64,000 nucleotides of DNA. Source: Tyto alba (lineage: Eukaryota > Chordata > Aves > Strigiformes > Tytonidae). Of the stretch, positions 35,174-47,500 are shown one piece after another. Location: NCBI RefSeq assembly GCF_018691265.1, contig NW_024881324.1:8001730-8065729 (forward strand), given 5' to 3'. The position numbers and the translations under genes are program-made. Under the pieces are notes generated by a model that worked only from the letters and a program-made list of their open reading frames with translations, had not been told where the DNA came from and searched no databases. Positions within the stretch are counted from its first letter, which is position 1. Every line of letters starts with the position of its first letter.

Positions 35174-36606
35174 TGCTAATATATGGCCTCTTCAGAACAG
35201 CCTGAAAGTATAGGTAACTTGTCAGGTTGCACTGGACAAGTCTTCAAAAAGCACTGTTATGCACTACAGTAAATTTGGGGAGTTAGGCAGCTAAGAAATA
35301 CCAATACAGCTACACATTGGTGTTACAATGCTGTTATGGAGCTGGCATCAACTTTTTTTCATGCTGCTTGTTCTGAGCAAGAAACAAAGGCCAGGTTGTA
35401 GGGAGGCCATGGCAGTGCAAAGCCGGAGGATTAAGCTCTCCCCTGATCTAATAGCTCTCATCTTTCAAAAGCAAACACAATGGGTGCTGCAGTATGGAAA
35501 GATAAGTGTGCAGCTCTGCCTCTGCCCCGTGCTCTGAGCCTGAACCTGGATGGAGTTCCTTTACTGCAAACAGAATGTACCTTGTCGTGTGATATTCAAG
35601 TAAGCTACAGAGGTAACTGCATGGTCTTGTGCTGGGTGAATCAAACCAACAGTTGTTTTTAAATCCGAGAGTGACAGATGGGCTGAAATGCAAGAAGGGA
35701 GGAAATATTCTGGAAATTTTTCTGGATCAAGAGGAACTTTCTATCTCTGCAAAAGAAGCAGGGATGCATTTGTATAACAGGTCCGTCAGTTATTTCCCAG
35801 AGGCATCTCTATAGGAATCCATATGAAGTTTCAACAAGACTGTTAACCTTAAAAGCAGCAAAAATAAGAATGAAGCAGCCTGTGATATTAAGGACGTATA
35901 AAGATGGCTTATTTTGTGGTTTATAAAACATGAAGCCAAATGTATGTGACACCTGTGTCAGTCAAGTTACACAGGTGATGACCAAAGCCATTGCTTGGAA
36001 GAAATCAACTGTCCATATCTTTGGGATGTATTAAGTTAGCCGTGAGATACAGGAATGGAAGATGGGGCCTATGAGTACCTGCTTTTGCTGCTGACAGTGT
36101 GTAGCATATCTGAAAAAAGGACATGAGAAAAGCTGGAGGGAGAGAAGGCTTGTCTTCTTGGACCAAAGTAAGCAAGACAGATTCTGGAGTCTGAAATCAA
36201 GGAACCTCCCTTATCGGGCTGCTAGTGCAGAAGGTGAAGCCAATACATGAGAATTTTCAAGCAAATAAGAACACAATCTTAAAAAAAAAAAAAAAAAAAA
36301 TCTTTCAAGAGTTAAACTGCAATATTAGGATTTTTAATGAAGTTTGGAATTCCAGGCTGTGACAAGGATGCTCTTCCTGTAATCCTTTGACTAATTTTGA
36401 AGCACTGATAGGAGGAAAGCACTGTGTATCACTCTCAGTACTGTCTCTGTGAGCCGGGTGGGTGTCTCCACTGATGGAGTCCAAGGGGCTCCTGACCAGA
36501 AGAATGGTTGCAAGGGACATGCAATTTACTTAGGGCATGGTAAATTAATGCCACATTTGCTTTTTTATAATCAATTTATACATATCAGTGTGTGTAACAT
36601 ACTTAA

Positions 36607-36664
36607 AATAAAAATTCGGAGGTAACCTACCATTTGTTTTTGTGTGCCACATATGGCAAATAAA
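36607..36664 (+). terminator. CD83: candidate distal poly(A) signals of CD83
   Basis: AATAAA occurs at 36607-36612 and 36659-36664, about 1.5 kb after the stop codon. That spacing would give a 3' UTR of the length known for CD83 in mammals. The A20 run at about 36281-36300 has no AATAAA ahead of it and is taken as simple sequence. Confidence 0.4.
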
Positions 36665-36669
36665 CCCAG

Positions 36670-39600
36670 AAATACTGCGTATTAATTGCATTTTATTTTA
36701 CAACCTACATAATTACATCAAATAATGTAGATGCCTGATCTAGTCTCCTCCTCTGTGGGAGAATATGCAAAATTGAGTAAGCAATGGAAAATTTTATGCA
36801 TTTCTAAGAAACTAGGATAACTTAAATTTTCCTCAAAATTTCACTTTATGTCCAAAGTACATTCTAAAACATCTGTTCCCTACTGACAGACAAGTCATTA
36901 GGGAAAACACAGGGGTGTTTCCATCTACCCATAGTCATGTTTAATCATGGTGCACCATCACCAGTAACCTGTACACTTAGATAGCAGTAACACGAACTGA
37001 ATGTGCATGTGTAATAACTGACAATTTATCCATTTGGCCAGAAAGGCTTAATACCTGACAGTCATAGTCTTTTGTTTCTTTTAATTTTTTTTTTTTTTTT
37101 TTAATGAAAGAGAACAAGAGGAGGGAAGGGAAAATTCAGTTGTAAAGCATTGATAATTAATCAGCAGCAAGGGCTGAAACACTTTAAAAATTATTTCTTC
37201 AGATGTTTAAATAGAATCAGATCAGATAGGACAGAATGAAAAAAAAAAAAAGGGACTTTGTGTAAGCAGCTATAACCATTATTTTTCTCCCTGAGCCAAA
37301 CTGTCTGCAGTACAGAGGATCGGGCCTGAGGCAACAACACTGGGAGCCAAATTTCAGGATGGTTGATTCTGGCGATTTTCTGTAGGCCCAGCTGTGCAGT
37401 AGAAATGATCAAGCTCAAGGCCGCTTAAATGTGTTAAGGAGTTTAGAAGGTGTAAGCAGTGAAAAAGTCTTATGCCGAGATGTTTGACTGAATCACAGAG
37501 CTGGAGAGATACAGACAACGTCCTAAAGCAATGAAGGTGCCTGCACATCTGGGATGTAAGGGATGTAAAGAAATTGTTGTGGCATTGTAGGACAAAAACT
37601 AACATTAGTTAGAAATATTCCAAATGAGAACCAGAGAATTGATATTTGAGCAACTTCATCACTAATAGGGAGGAAAAAAAAAAAAAAAAAAAAAAAAATC
37701 ACATGTTGGCTGAAAATCTTACAGAATGAGCTACACATTTTTCAACATAGTATGTCAGAAGAAGTAGTCCTTTCCTTGCAATATGGACCTATTCATATTT
37801 CAAAATTACTGCCTCAGCTAGCCCGGCATACAGGGGTTGAGCACATGCACACGTTCTTCAGACTTTAACACATCATTATTAAAGGGAACATGTTGTGGAT
37901 TGCACAATCAAGAGGATGTTTTGATTATACAGATTAATTGCTTTGTTGGACAGAAAAATCTGTTTTATTTTCCAGCACTCTTCCTATTATCAATGCCTTT
38001 AATTTTGTAAGATAATATAAAAGCATGTGTATGCTAAAATGGTTCTTTGTAATACTTTCTTACAATACATTTTAGAATCAGGAATTTAGTTAATCCAGAT
38101 AAACCCATGAGGTGGGAAATACCATAATCTTTAATTAAATAAATAATGAACAAAAGCTATGACACCTGGAAATCAGAAAGCTCCTGAAGAAGTCTGGATC
38201 AGAACTGGGAAGTGGTCCAAGGTTTCCTGACTCTCCTCTGGCTGCCTTAACCACAGGAGCTTCCTTGTTAATATTTAGTAATTCTTCCATTGATTTTTTT
38301 TTTTCCCTCTGTAACCTGAATTTTTCTGTTGTTTTGTCCAAAGGTGAACCATCTGCATTCAAAGATAATAAGCATTATACATAGAATTACTCATACAGAG
38401 CGAGTTTGCACACCTGTGATTAAGGAATATAGAGCAAAACACTGCACCACGTGGGAAAACTACCCCAAAGAGAAATTGCAACAGTCAAACACCAGAGCTA
38501 AATGAATATCCAAAATGGCAATGAAGGAAAGTTAAAGGACATAATCCACAAAATGCTGAGTGTATGAATTATAGCCCTTAGCTAAGCCTGATTTGTGTAG
38601 CTAGCACTTATGCAGCAGATAACCCAGGCTGACAGTGACCTTGACAGCATTGCAACAGTAATATTTCCTGTAAAGGCCGAACAGTTTTCAACCTATTTCT
38701 CCTGCTCAGGAGTTACAAACATGCTTGTATTCAACAATGTGGACCAAGTAATCCTCAGTATGTGCCTGTGAATGATACAGACAGAATATGGCTCTTTGGG
38801 CATGCCAAATACCTGCCTCCCTCATTTCTTCTGCCCTTGATAAGACCATTTTGGAGAGCATAAAGAGCATTTCCCTGGTGCACGCGTTCCCTTTCCTCCC
38901 CCTCCCAGCATGGAGCTGAGCAGCTGTGCGGCACAGAGGGGATCTGGTTCCAAGTCCATTGAGCAACTGTAAAGTATTTAGTGACCTTCTCAACCAATAT
39001 GTCTGCCCCTTGGGAACCACAATTGATTTTTCTCATCTCTGTATGTGAAGACAACACTTCTACACTATGCTACAGCTACACAGTTAAAGGCAAATTGGAA
39101 GTGATTTCCCCACACCTCCTTTTTACGTAAATATCAGTGAAACACTTAGTCATTTGTGGAACAAACTGCTGAGGAGAACAAAGAGTTACAAATAAACACG
39201 GTACCAAATTTTTCGCTTGATTATCTGTTCTTTTCACTTCTTTGCCAAGACCTGTGTTTGCACTACTCTGCTTTTTGCTGACTACAGCTGATACTACTTC
39301 TGCATAAAGCTGCAAGAGCAGCACTGTTAACTCTCCAGAGCGGTGACATAAATCCTGAAAAATCCACCAAGGGAATGGGTGGTGGCAAGACTGACATGGG
39401 TCGCTGCAAGGAGCAGTGGGTCCTTTGAAGGCTTCGTCTTACGTCCAACCCATAAAAGTCTTCCCACCCTTTGATGGAAAAGCTTGCTACATCCCTGTGG
39501 CTGAGTTACAACTGCATCTGTTTGCTATGCTGCAAATGGACAGCCTGGGCTGTTTTAAGCATTTGCTCTGCTACAAGACAGATGTCACAGACAGTGCAAA

Positions 39601-39840
39601 AAAGAAAAACCAACCCCAGACCCAGCCAAAACCAATAAATCCATCTCCATGGGCACATTGAAGGCAAGGGGCAACAACTAGAAGAGACAGGTCCTAAGGG
39701 AAACACAGACTGTACAAGCCCAGTGCAAACATGGGTTTTGCTCTCCACAGCTTTTCAATTGCTTCTGCGAAGGGAGTAAGAACAGCCTGTAGCTGTTGGT
39801 GGTTTTTTGTTTGGCTGTTTTCAGAAACATTTGCACTGTA
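36670..39840. other. intergenic DNA downstream of CD83
   Basis: AT-rich unique DNA with A- and T-runs near 37083, 37238 and 37675. No exon, RNA gene or named repeat is recognisable. Confidence 0.5.
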
Positions 39841-39872
39841 TGCCTCAGTTTCCCTATCTATAAACAGGAGTG
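39841..39872. repeat. possible MIR-type SINE relic
   Basis: 'tgcctcagtttccctatct' followed by 'ataaacaggagtgaa' resembles the well-known MIR core-to-tail stretch (tgcctcagtttcc.catctgtaaaatgg). It is short and isolated. Confidence 0.35.
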
Positions 39873-40439
39873 AATGAGCTCAAGTGTTGTCTTGTGTCAG
39901 AGTCAGGGAAACTGCCAATACTTGTTGCCTACTTGGAGCTGAAAGGAGCTTTTTACCCCAGTTTTCCTTTAAGGGAGAGAACAGGTCTGAACTGCTGGAT
40001 GTTAAAGGAAAAGGTCCTGCTGACAAGAGAAACTGGATTAATAAGAATCGGTAAGTAGAAAAATACAGGAGTTTCTGCAAATGCTGGGGTCTAGACCAAG
40101 CACCTGTAACACAAATGTGTGACAGTTTCCACCCACTCCCTTTTGCTATTTTCATCCCATCTGAATTCCAGCTCTGCCAATTCACTCTCACATCTGTTCT
40201 CAGACTTGGTATCAACACCAATTTAATCACATTCCTTCCATCTACTGAGCTGGAAGTGTATGGTTATGTACAAGCCAGGAGAAATTAACCCTTCCCCTTC
40301 ATTAGCACCCACTAGCATGCCTCTCCCGCGATGGGGCTGCTGGTGTTCAGGTGGGGAGCAGAGCCAATGGGGCAGCGCCAGCTCCCCGAACGGAGAGTGT
40401 GCTGAACACATCCCTGCTGAAATAACCTTGCAGATGCAG

Positions 40440-40985
40440 ACTGAGCACAAGAGGTCTGGAAGGCCAGCAGCATCTGAGGCTCTGTGAACAGGAGCACAGC
40501 CAGCAGATCGAGTAGATCACCCTACTCAGCTCAGCACTCCTTAGACCACATCTAGATAGCTCATCCAGTTCTGGGCCCCCAAAACCGTTCCCCATGCAGT
40601 CAGGGCTGGGGTGGTAGCCCTGCGAGGAGGGGCTGAGGGACTGGGCCTTGTTCAGCCTGGAGAAGAGATGGGTTTGGGGAGACCTAAAAGCAGTCTCCCC
40701 AATACCTATGAGAAAGTTATGAAGAAGACAGAGCCAGGCTCTTCACAGTGATGCATGGCGGCAAGATGAAAGGCAATAAATATAGGTTGAAACAAGAGTA
40801 GTTACGACAGGAATATCGTTTTCCCTGTGAGGACAGCCAAGCAGTGGAACAGGTTGTTCACAGAGACTATGGAGTCTCCATCCCTGAAGGTTTTCAAGAT
40901 CTAACTAGACAAAGCCCTAAGAAACCTGGTGTGATCCTATAGCTCACCCTGCTTTGAGCAGGAGGTTGGACTAGAGACCTACTGA
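40440..40985 (+). mobile_element. CR1 LINE, left part, interrupted by an LTR
   Basis: Plus-strand CR1 3' region. 'ctactcagctcagcact..agaccacat' is followed by 'cagttctgggcccccaa', 'ttgttcagcctggagaagag', 'gtggaacaggttg' and 'ggagtctccatccctgaaggttttcaag', then 'gagcaggaggttggactag'. It breaks off at 40985 in the middle of the CR1 3' terminus, which resumes at 41542. The polymerase frame is destroyed. Confidence 0.9.
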
Positions 40986-41541
40986 TGTAGACCGAGTAAA
41001 ACCATAGGTTTGGGTTAATGACACTATTCAAGTTAGAATTAGATACACTCTGTATAAACAGTGTAGGCCTTGCTAACAACTATGCCTTTTAAGAGAAGCT
41101 AAAAGACTAATAAGAGCAGAACATCGTGCCCCAGAAGGCAGCAGAGGCTGGATGGTTGCCCAAGAAATGAAAACTAGGGGAAAGGTAAAGATGGCAGGGG
41201 GAGATCATGACCACCGACTCAGTTCAAGACCAAAAAGGCTTGCCTCATGACACCTGTAAGGAGCATTCGTGCTAATTTATATAGCAAGTGAGGCTAATTT
41301 AAATATAACTAACCAACAGCAGACAGAATGGTAATTACAGGCCAATGAGTGTAAATTTAGGTAAGTTTTTACTTATCATGTAACAAGATAAATAGGCTGT
41401 AGTTCCTTTGTGTGGTGTGCTAATTTTCTGGAATTAGCACCTAGCACCCACCTCTGCGCAAACATGAAATAAAAGAAATACCTCCATCCTGTGTGTATCG
41501 GCTTGCATACTGGATGAAAGAACCCTTCTTTTAGGATAACA
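40986..41541 (+). mobile_element. solo LTR (556 bp) nested in the CR1
   Basis: The insert begins TGTAGACC and ends GGATAACA, the retroviral TG...CA ends. It is flanked by CTGA on both sides (40982-40985, 41542-41545), a 4-bp target duplication. Joining the flanks restores the expected CR1 order 'ggactag..gacct..ctgaggtccctt'. An AATAAA-type signal is near 41469, 70 bp before the 3' end. No internal viral genes are present. A 4-bp duplication points to a gamma-type (ERV1) source, but a 5-bp reading (ACTGA, LTR ending AAC) would suggest ERVL. Confidence 0.8.
41417..41440. repeat. 9-bp-arm inverted repeat in the LTR
   Basis: GTGCTAATT and AATTAGCAC are separated by 6 bases (ttctgg). It lies about 50 bases before the AATAAA, so it could fold in the transcript ahead of the cleavage site. 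Confidence 0.7.
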
Positions 41542-41577
41542 CTGAGGTCCCTTCCCACCTCAATTATCCTATGAATC
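41542..41577 (+). mobile_element. CR1 LINE, right part (3' terminus)
   Basis: 'ctgaggtcccttcccacct' and 'caattatcctatgaatct' are the last bases of CR1, including a worn ATTCTATGA terminal repeat. They belong to the element that breaks off at 40985. Confidence 0.88.
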
Positions 41578-44500
41578 TACACTCTTCATGGTCAACTATT
41601 TATCACTACTCTTCAAGATGTTCATCACAGTATGAATGGAGCACCTGAAGACATCTGCCCTCTGCCAGGAATGACCAATGGTATCTCACACAAAAATTTG
41701 ACTGTAAGTTAAAAAAATTCCTAACCTGCAGCACACCATGGCAAAAGAGCCAGCCTCCTGTTTACAAGGCCAAGATAAGTTTCTCACACCAGGATGCTCT
41801 GTGCAACTTTTGTCCTGGCAGGCATCGGAGCTCAGCACTGCTACCTTGTGGGGCAGTTCAGCGGGAGGGTCACGGCTGATGGCGCTGGAGCCAAAATGCT
41901 TTCCTGGCTTGGGGAGGCAGCTCCCCCTTCTCTGTATTGTCTCACACAGCTCCCATCCTCAGGCCTGAAACTGTGCCCTTAACTTGCTAAAAATTGCGAT
42001 CCTAGGTCAGATGCCGGGACCTTTCTGCTAGGCTGCAAGACATGGGTCCTGAGGATATGTCTTCCAGCTAAGCCCCGCGAGACCTGCATTTTACAGGACT
42101 GAAGTTACTCAAGAACTCTTCATCACTGTCTTACTTTCTAGTGATAGTAGCAGGAAGCCTGTGTTAAGGACTATGAAGTGCACCTATGTTGCGATAAAGA
42201 TGATCTGTGTGGGACATTTTGGAGGCAACCTGTTGCCCAAGCAGAAACGAGAGATTTGCATACTATAGTAGCACTTTTGTTAAGATCACAGCACAGTATC
42301 TACATGCAAATCAGGTTGCCAGGCCCTGTGTCCTACTTACTATACAAATACAGTCAAGTGGATTAAGATCCAGGCAATTGTGACCGGCTTACTGCTCTCT
42401 ACTTAAAAGAGGGACTAGTTCAAGTGCTCCTTCCCTTGGAAAAACAAAAAAACCACTCCCCCCCTCCAAAAAAAGCCCCACCCAACATCAGTAAAAAAAG
42501 ACAAGCAACACTCCTACAGCATTTATTACAATTCACAAACAGCCAAATTTTGCCAAGTTTGCAATGACTCTAGAATAAGAGATTCTCCCCTCAGTTCATG
42601 CTTCCTATCACCTAAGCAGGTGTCAAATCTCCTGGGTTTGTCTCCTCACAGCTTCTTTCCATTTCACTCCATCTTAACAGCTGTAAATGTCTCTGGTAAA
42701 TTGTGCTAGTACATTTCCATTAACATTAGCAAAAGAGAAAAAATGTCAACTCCACTGACAACAACTGTCGGTGTATGAAGATTAATCTTTATATAGCACA
42801 CAGAACACGGATCTGTTCTACATCTTCCAGTACAGCCTGTACTTTGTTTCTACTCCTTCTCAACAATAGCTTGCATGCAAAAAAAATAAAAAAATTTAAA
42901 TAAAAATCACTATTTTAGCATTAATATGTTCACACTGCTATTCTCCCAGTCTTCACAATTTATGCTGTACTTGGCATACTACTTCTCTTTCTGCTAACAG
43001 CACAGGAGACAAGTTACTTGCCCCAAATTCATACGAAAGACAAAATACAGTTTTTGTTCTGCTTTGAAGAAATACTCACAGACTTAGCTTATTTACAGCT
43101 CATAGCATAGAGTTAAAGCTTTTGCCACATTAAATAGCAACACACAACTGAACGCATGGGAGGCCTACCCTGACATGAACATGATGGCATGGCAAGTGTT
43201 AAAGCTTTGTGTATGGTAAATTGGGGCTTTGAAAAACATCTCAGTTGGGAGCAATTTTGGAAAATTTTGAAACATGAATTACTGACTCTCATTCTCCTCC
43301 CCCACCTCCAGAGTGGTCTTTGAGGATTGGTCACTTTAGAGGGGAAAAAAAAAAAAAAAAAGCCTCGACACTTGACATACTCAATCCATCCATAAACGTA
43401 AACATGCCTGAGCTGCAATTGGATTTTTCTTTTACTAAAGAGCATGTGGAAGCAATTACCTGAATGTAAATGTGATAAAGAATGGATGAAATGCAAACCA
43501 AATGATGCCTTATTACTTAATATAAAGAGACTGTTCTGCGAGATCAAAGTTGTTCAGCACAAAACGTAATGGGCTTCACTGGAGAGACAGGCTTCAGAGA
43601 TTTGTTTAAAACATGGCTGCATTTTGATGAAATGCTAAGTAGACAAAATTGGGGTAAGTTTAAAGAGTTTCTCAGAACCTGACCTATGATCTGCAATAAC
43701 ATCTTTTCTCTCCTCCCACCTTCTCCTGCTCTGTGGTGTTCCCAGATGCTGCGAGGGTGGTGAGAAACTTCCCTGGCTTCGTTGTGGCAGGGATGAGAAC
43801 TACTCTATCCTGAGGTGTGAAAGAAGTGTCACCACTGGCACCCCCTGCGGACACCAGAAAGGGAAAGACGATCCCAGTACGTTTGCATCGTACCCCTTGC
43901 ACTGGGGCCTCTGTATGCCCCAGCCATTGCTCCGTGCCCACTTGCTACCTCAGCATATATTTGTCCTTTGAGTCAATAAAATCAGGAAAGGCAGCGAGAC
44001 AGCTTCTCGCAGGAACAAAAGAACTGAAGTGGATGATAAACCTCAAGAGTCATTTACAAATGTTTTCCTACAATTCCCATCCAGAGCCTGCTTTGTCCTC
44101 CACCACCTTCTGCAGTGGTAGTTCTACTTCTCTATCACTTTATAGTGATTTATAATTTTAAAGAAGCTGTATGCAACAGACAAGAAGGTATGTTGGGAAA
44201 ATGGGGTAGCGGTTTCTGCAAAACTCCACAAGAACATCTGAACTTGTCATCTTGGCCTTGCCTTCCTTCCCGCATCCCTCCCTGCCTGGGAGCTGCTGCT
44301 TATTGCTTTTGCCCAACTATTGTTTCTGATCATGTAGATTGGGCCATCATCTTTGTCAGAAGTCTGTAGAGTATCTAGTGCAATGATTGACAGTGCTGGG
44401 TCCCTCCATAGCATAAATCAGTGAGCAATAAAGTTAAGTATCCAAGTCACGTGTAGAGAAGGTAACCTGACTGTAAGCATTAATTACAAAAAAAAAAACC

Positions 44501-47500
44501 AAACAAACCAAAAAACCCGCAAACATTTAATTAGGAATGTTGGATCTTGAGTTATTGAAAGGATTACGAAAATAATACAAGTTAAAAAGAGCATGCACAG
44601 AATTAATGCTGCCTATCTCCCACAGTGTTAGCTCTTTAAAAGAAATCAAATATGTTAAACTCCCGAAGAGACTATTTTCTTTTGTTTTTCAATTACATGC
44701 AATAATGGGAAGCGTTTTGTGAATGAGTCTGATGTTTGTGCCTCCAATAAAACCCAGGGTACTGTACCTCATTCATGCTTATTAGCAATCTCATAAACAA
44801 AAAAAAAGATAACAAAATTATGATTGAATCAGACATTCTCCCTTCCCATCAGTGAAGAGTTACTAAGTATTGCTATTGAAAACTCATTGTTATGCATAAT
44901 TTTTGCAGTGGTCACAGTGTTCAAAGCAGCTTAGGGAGCAAATATAAACCACGCTTGCCACCTCAGAGAGCATAGAGTTTGCAGTGGCTTTGATCATGCA
45001 AACACAATAATTCTTTCATTTTAGAGGGGTTATTCACAGGAATAAATATTAAAATGATACCAAGCATTTGCACTGTCAGATCATAATTAGATGTGAACAT
45101 GACACATTACAAGACAAAAGAAAGATGGAAAAATGTAATGATTGAATACAGCTCACCTGGGTGAGCTGTGTGATCATCCCAGTGCTGTAGCAGCTTTTCT
45201 GGTTTCCCTTCTCCTCTCCAGCCTGCTTTGAGACAGAAACTGGCGGTCCCCAGAGAGCCAGGAACAACAGGATGGGAGCTGGGGTCAGCCTTAAATTGGC
45301 AACAATTGGCAGTGCAATTCAGAATAATGACAATGTGGCAAAACCAACCCATCAGCTGAGAGATTCCCTTTCTTATAGCAGTAATTCAGCTTGCAAGCAC
45401 AACCTTAGGCTCATGTTTAATCATTCCTTTCCACCATTATTTGTATGCCCCTCCCCCCAGTTTTAACTCCAAACCAGACAAATGAAGGATTTGAGGCCGC
45501 TCCCATGATAACAGCTGAGCAACTCATCATTCGCTGCAACGGGAACAGGTTCAGGCCAACATCTCCCACTTGAGACCAACATTGGGCTGGCAGCTCCTCG
45601 TTAGCTCATTAGCTTCATTACCTGTGGGTAATGGTCAAGTCAGAGTAATTCGCTGTTATGTGGGTCGTATGCTTTGGAGCTCATTTTGTGCCCTGCAGAG
45701 CATCAGCAGTCCATCATTTCACTGAGTGCTCGGTTTTAAAAATAAAACCTACTACCACTAGCACACAGGCTCACTCGGAGAGATGTGCCTCGTTCAAAAC
45801 ACGCTGCGTGGTCACTCTTGTACTAGCGTGGCCCGGTCTCTTCTTCGCTACGGAGTCATATAAAAGTGGATTGTAATCCCTAATGACTTTTTATTTATTT
45901 ATTTATTTAGGCACTTCCTTTAAGCTTTAGGTTTTTTTTGGAGTTAACACTTGGGCTGTGAGGTTTTTGTCACTCTTCCAGGTTTGAGATGGCAGAGATT
46001 TTAGTGAAAGTATAAGATATTAATTGTGGGGATGGACTTCAATTTAGAATGCTGGCTACAAGCTTAGTGGGCTTGTACCAATGGATACTGTAGGGCAGGA
46101 CACATCCATCACTAAGCAAGCCCAAATAAACAGAGCCAGTTTTGTTATGCTGTTCCCCTTAAATTCTCAACGATGTAAATGTGCCTTCCTGTGGGATTAA
46201 TTCACAGCTTCAAACCTATTGCGCCAGAACCTGCTCCGTGCATGCAGCACCTAGTTGGCAGCATGCAGCCTTGACTTTGCACAGATGTAACCGTGAGCAG
46301 AACCTGGCCCCAAACTCTGAAAATAAGCGGTTTAATTAGGAAGATGAGAAACTGAAAAGCTCCTAATGGCAAGAGCTGAAAGACCCTACATTTGCAAAGC
46401 ATACCAGGAGATCCTGAGTACTTCCATTTTAGCTGCCTGAATTCATCATCCCAAGAGACAGATTCCAGGTGTTTTTTCCCAACAACACCCAGCGTTTTGT
46501 GATGGGAGGGGACCCATGTCGCCAGACAGATGGTGTCCATGTTACCAGTTAATGGTTGTGCTGACAGTTCGGGGGCCAAAATTAGGTCTGCCTGTCCTGG
46601 AGAGCCCCCAGCTCACACTAATTAGAAATCTGGGTGCCCACTGTGCCCCTTGTGGACTGATGGCTCTTCCAGCACCCAAATAGTGGTTTGGGTGGCCTCA
46701 TTGACACCTGCCTTTAATTACTGAGCCTGGATCCAAGAGGGTGCTGGCAGGGGTGTGAGTGGATGGGAGGGGACCAGGGCTGGGCAATGCTCAGGAGGTA
46801 GGATTTGGAGCCTCTGCTCCCAGCTAAATAAAAAGCAGCATGTTACCAAGGCAGCTGGAGGAGGTACTCCATCATCCTCTGACATGGGATGCTTTTTTTT
46901 TTTCTGCTTGCAAAACAACTCCTGTGCCTGGCAACTGCAGTCAAGTCAAATATTAGACCCCCTTCTGCAACCAGCTGCTTGTCAATCCCACACGTGCCAA
47001 GGGGAACTGCAGTATCTGCCCTCCACAGCCGTGGAAATGCAACGGTATTGTGGAGAGACAATCTTTAGTCACTTGGACATTCAGTGTTTCATTTCCTTTT
47101 AAAAGCATTTTCAGGACTTTCCCCCCCCGGGTGATAAGAGCTTTCTTTGAAATAAAACCAGTTCACCTCCAAGCAGACATGGGAAACAGTTTTGGGGAAA
47201 ACTAGCTCCAAAGAGAAGTCTCAGCTAACAACATGAACATGCAACAGAAGGCTGCGATGGCACAAATGATGTTTCAACCATGTGTGGGATGCCCCAGAAA
47301 AAGCTCCAGGTGTCCTTTCAGGCCACTTCGCTGTCCTCATCTGCTTTTTATGGCCACTTCACAGCTTCAGAAAGCAGACTTTGCCCTCTTTTAAACTTGA
47401 CCTGCTCTGCCTAGTTGTGTGAGGACATAACCCGGTGTCTGCAACATCACAGCCACTTCCATGATGAATTGGATTTGTCAGGCTCTGGGCTGTGGTCTTA

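Noticed and set aside
36281..36300. A20 run as the genomic end of a CD83 retrocopy or poly(A) site
   Set aside because: No AATAAA precedes it and the upstream sequence does not repeat CD83 exons; it is ordinary simple sequence.
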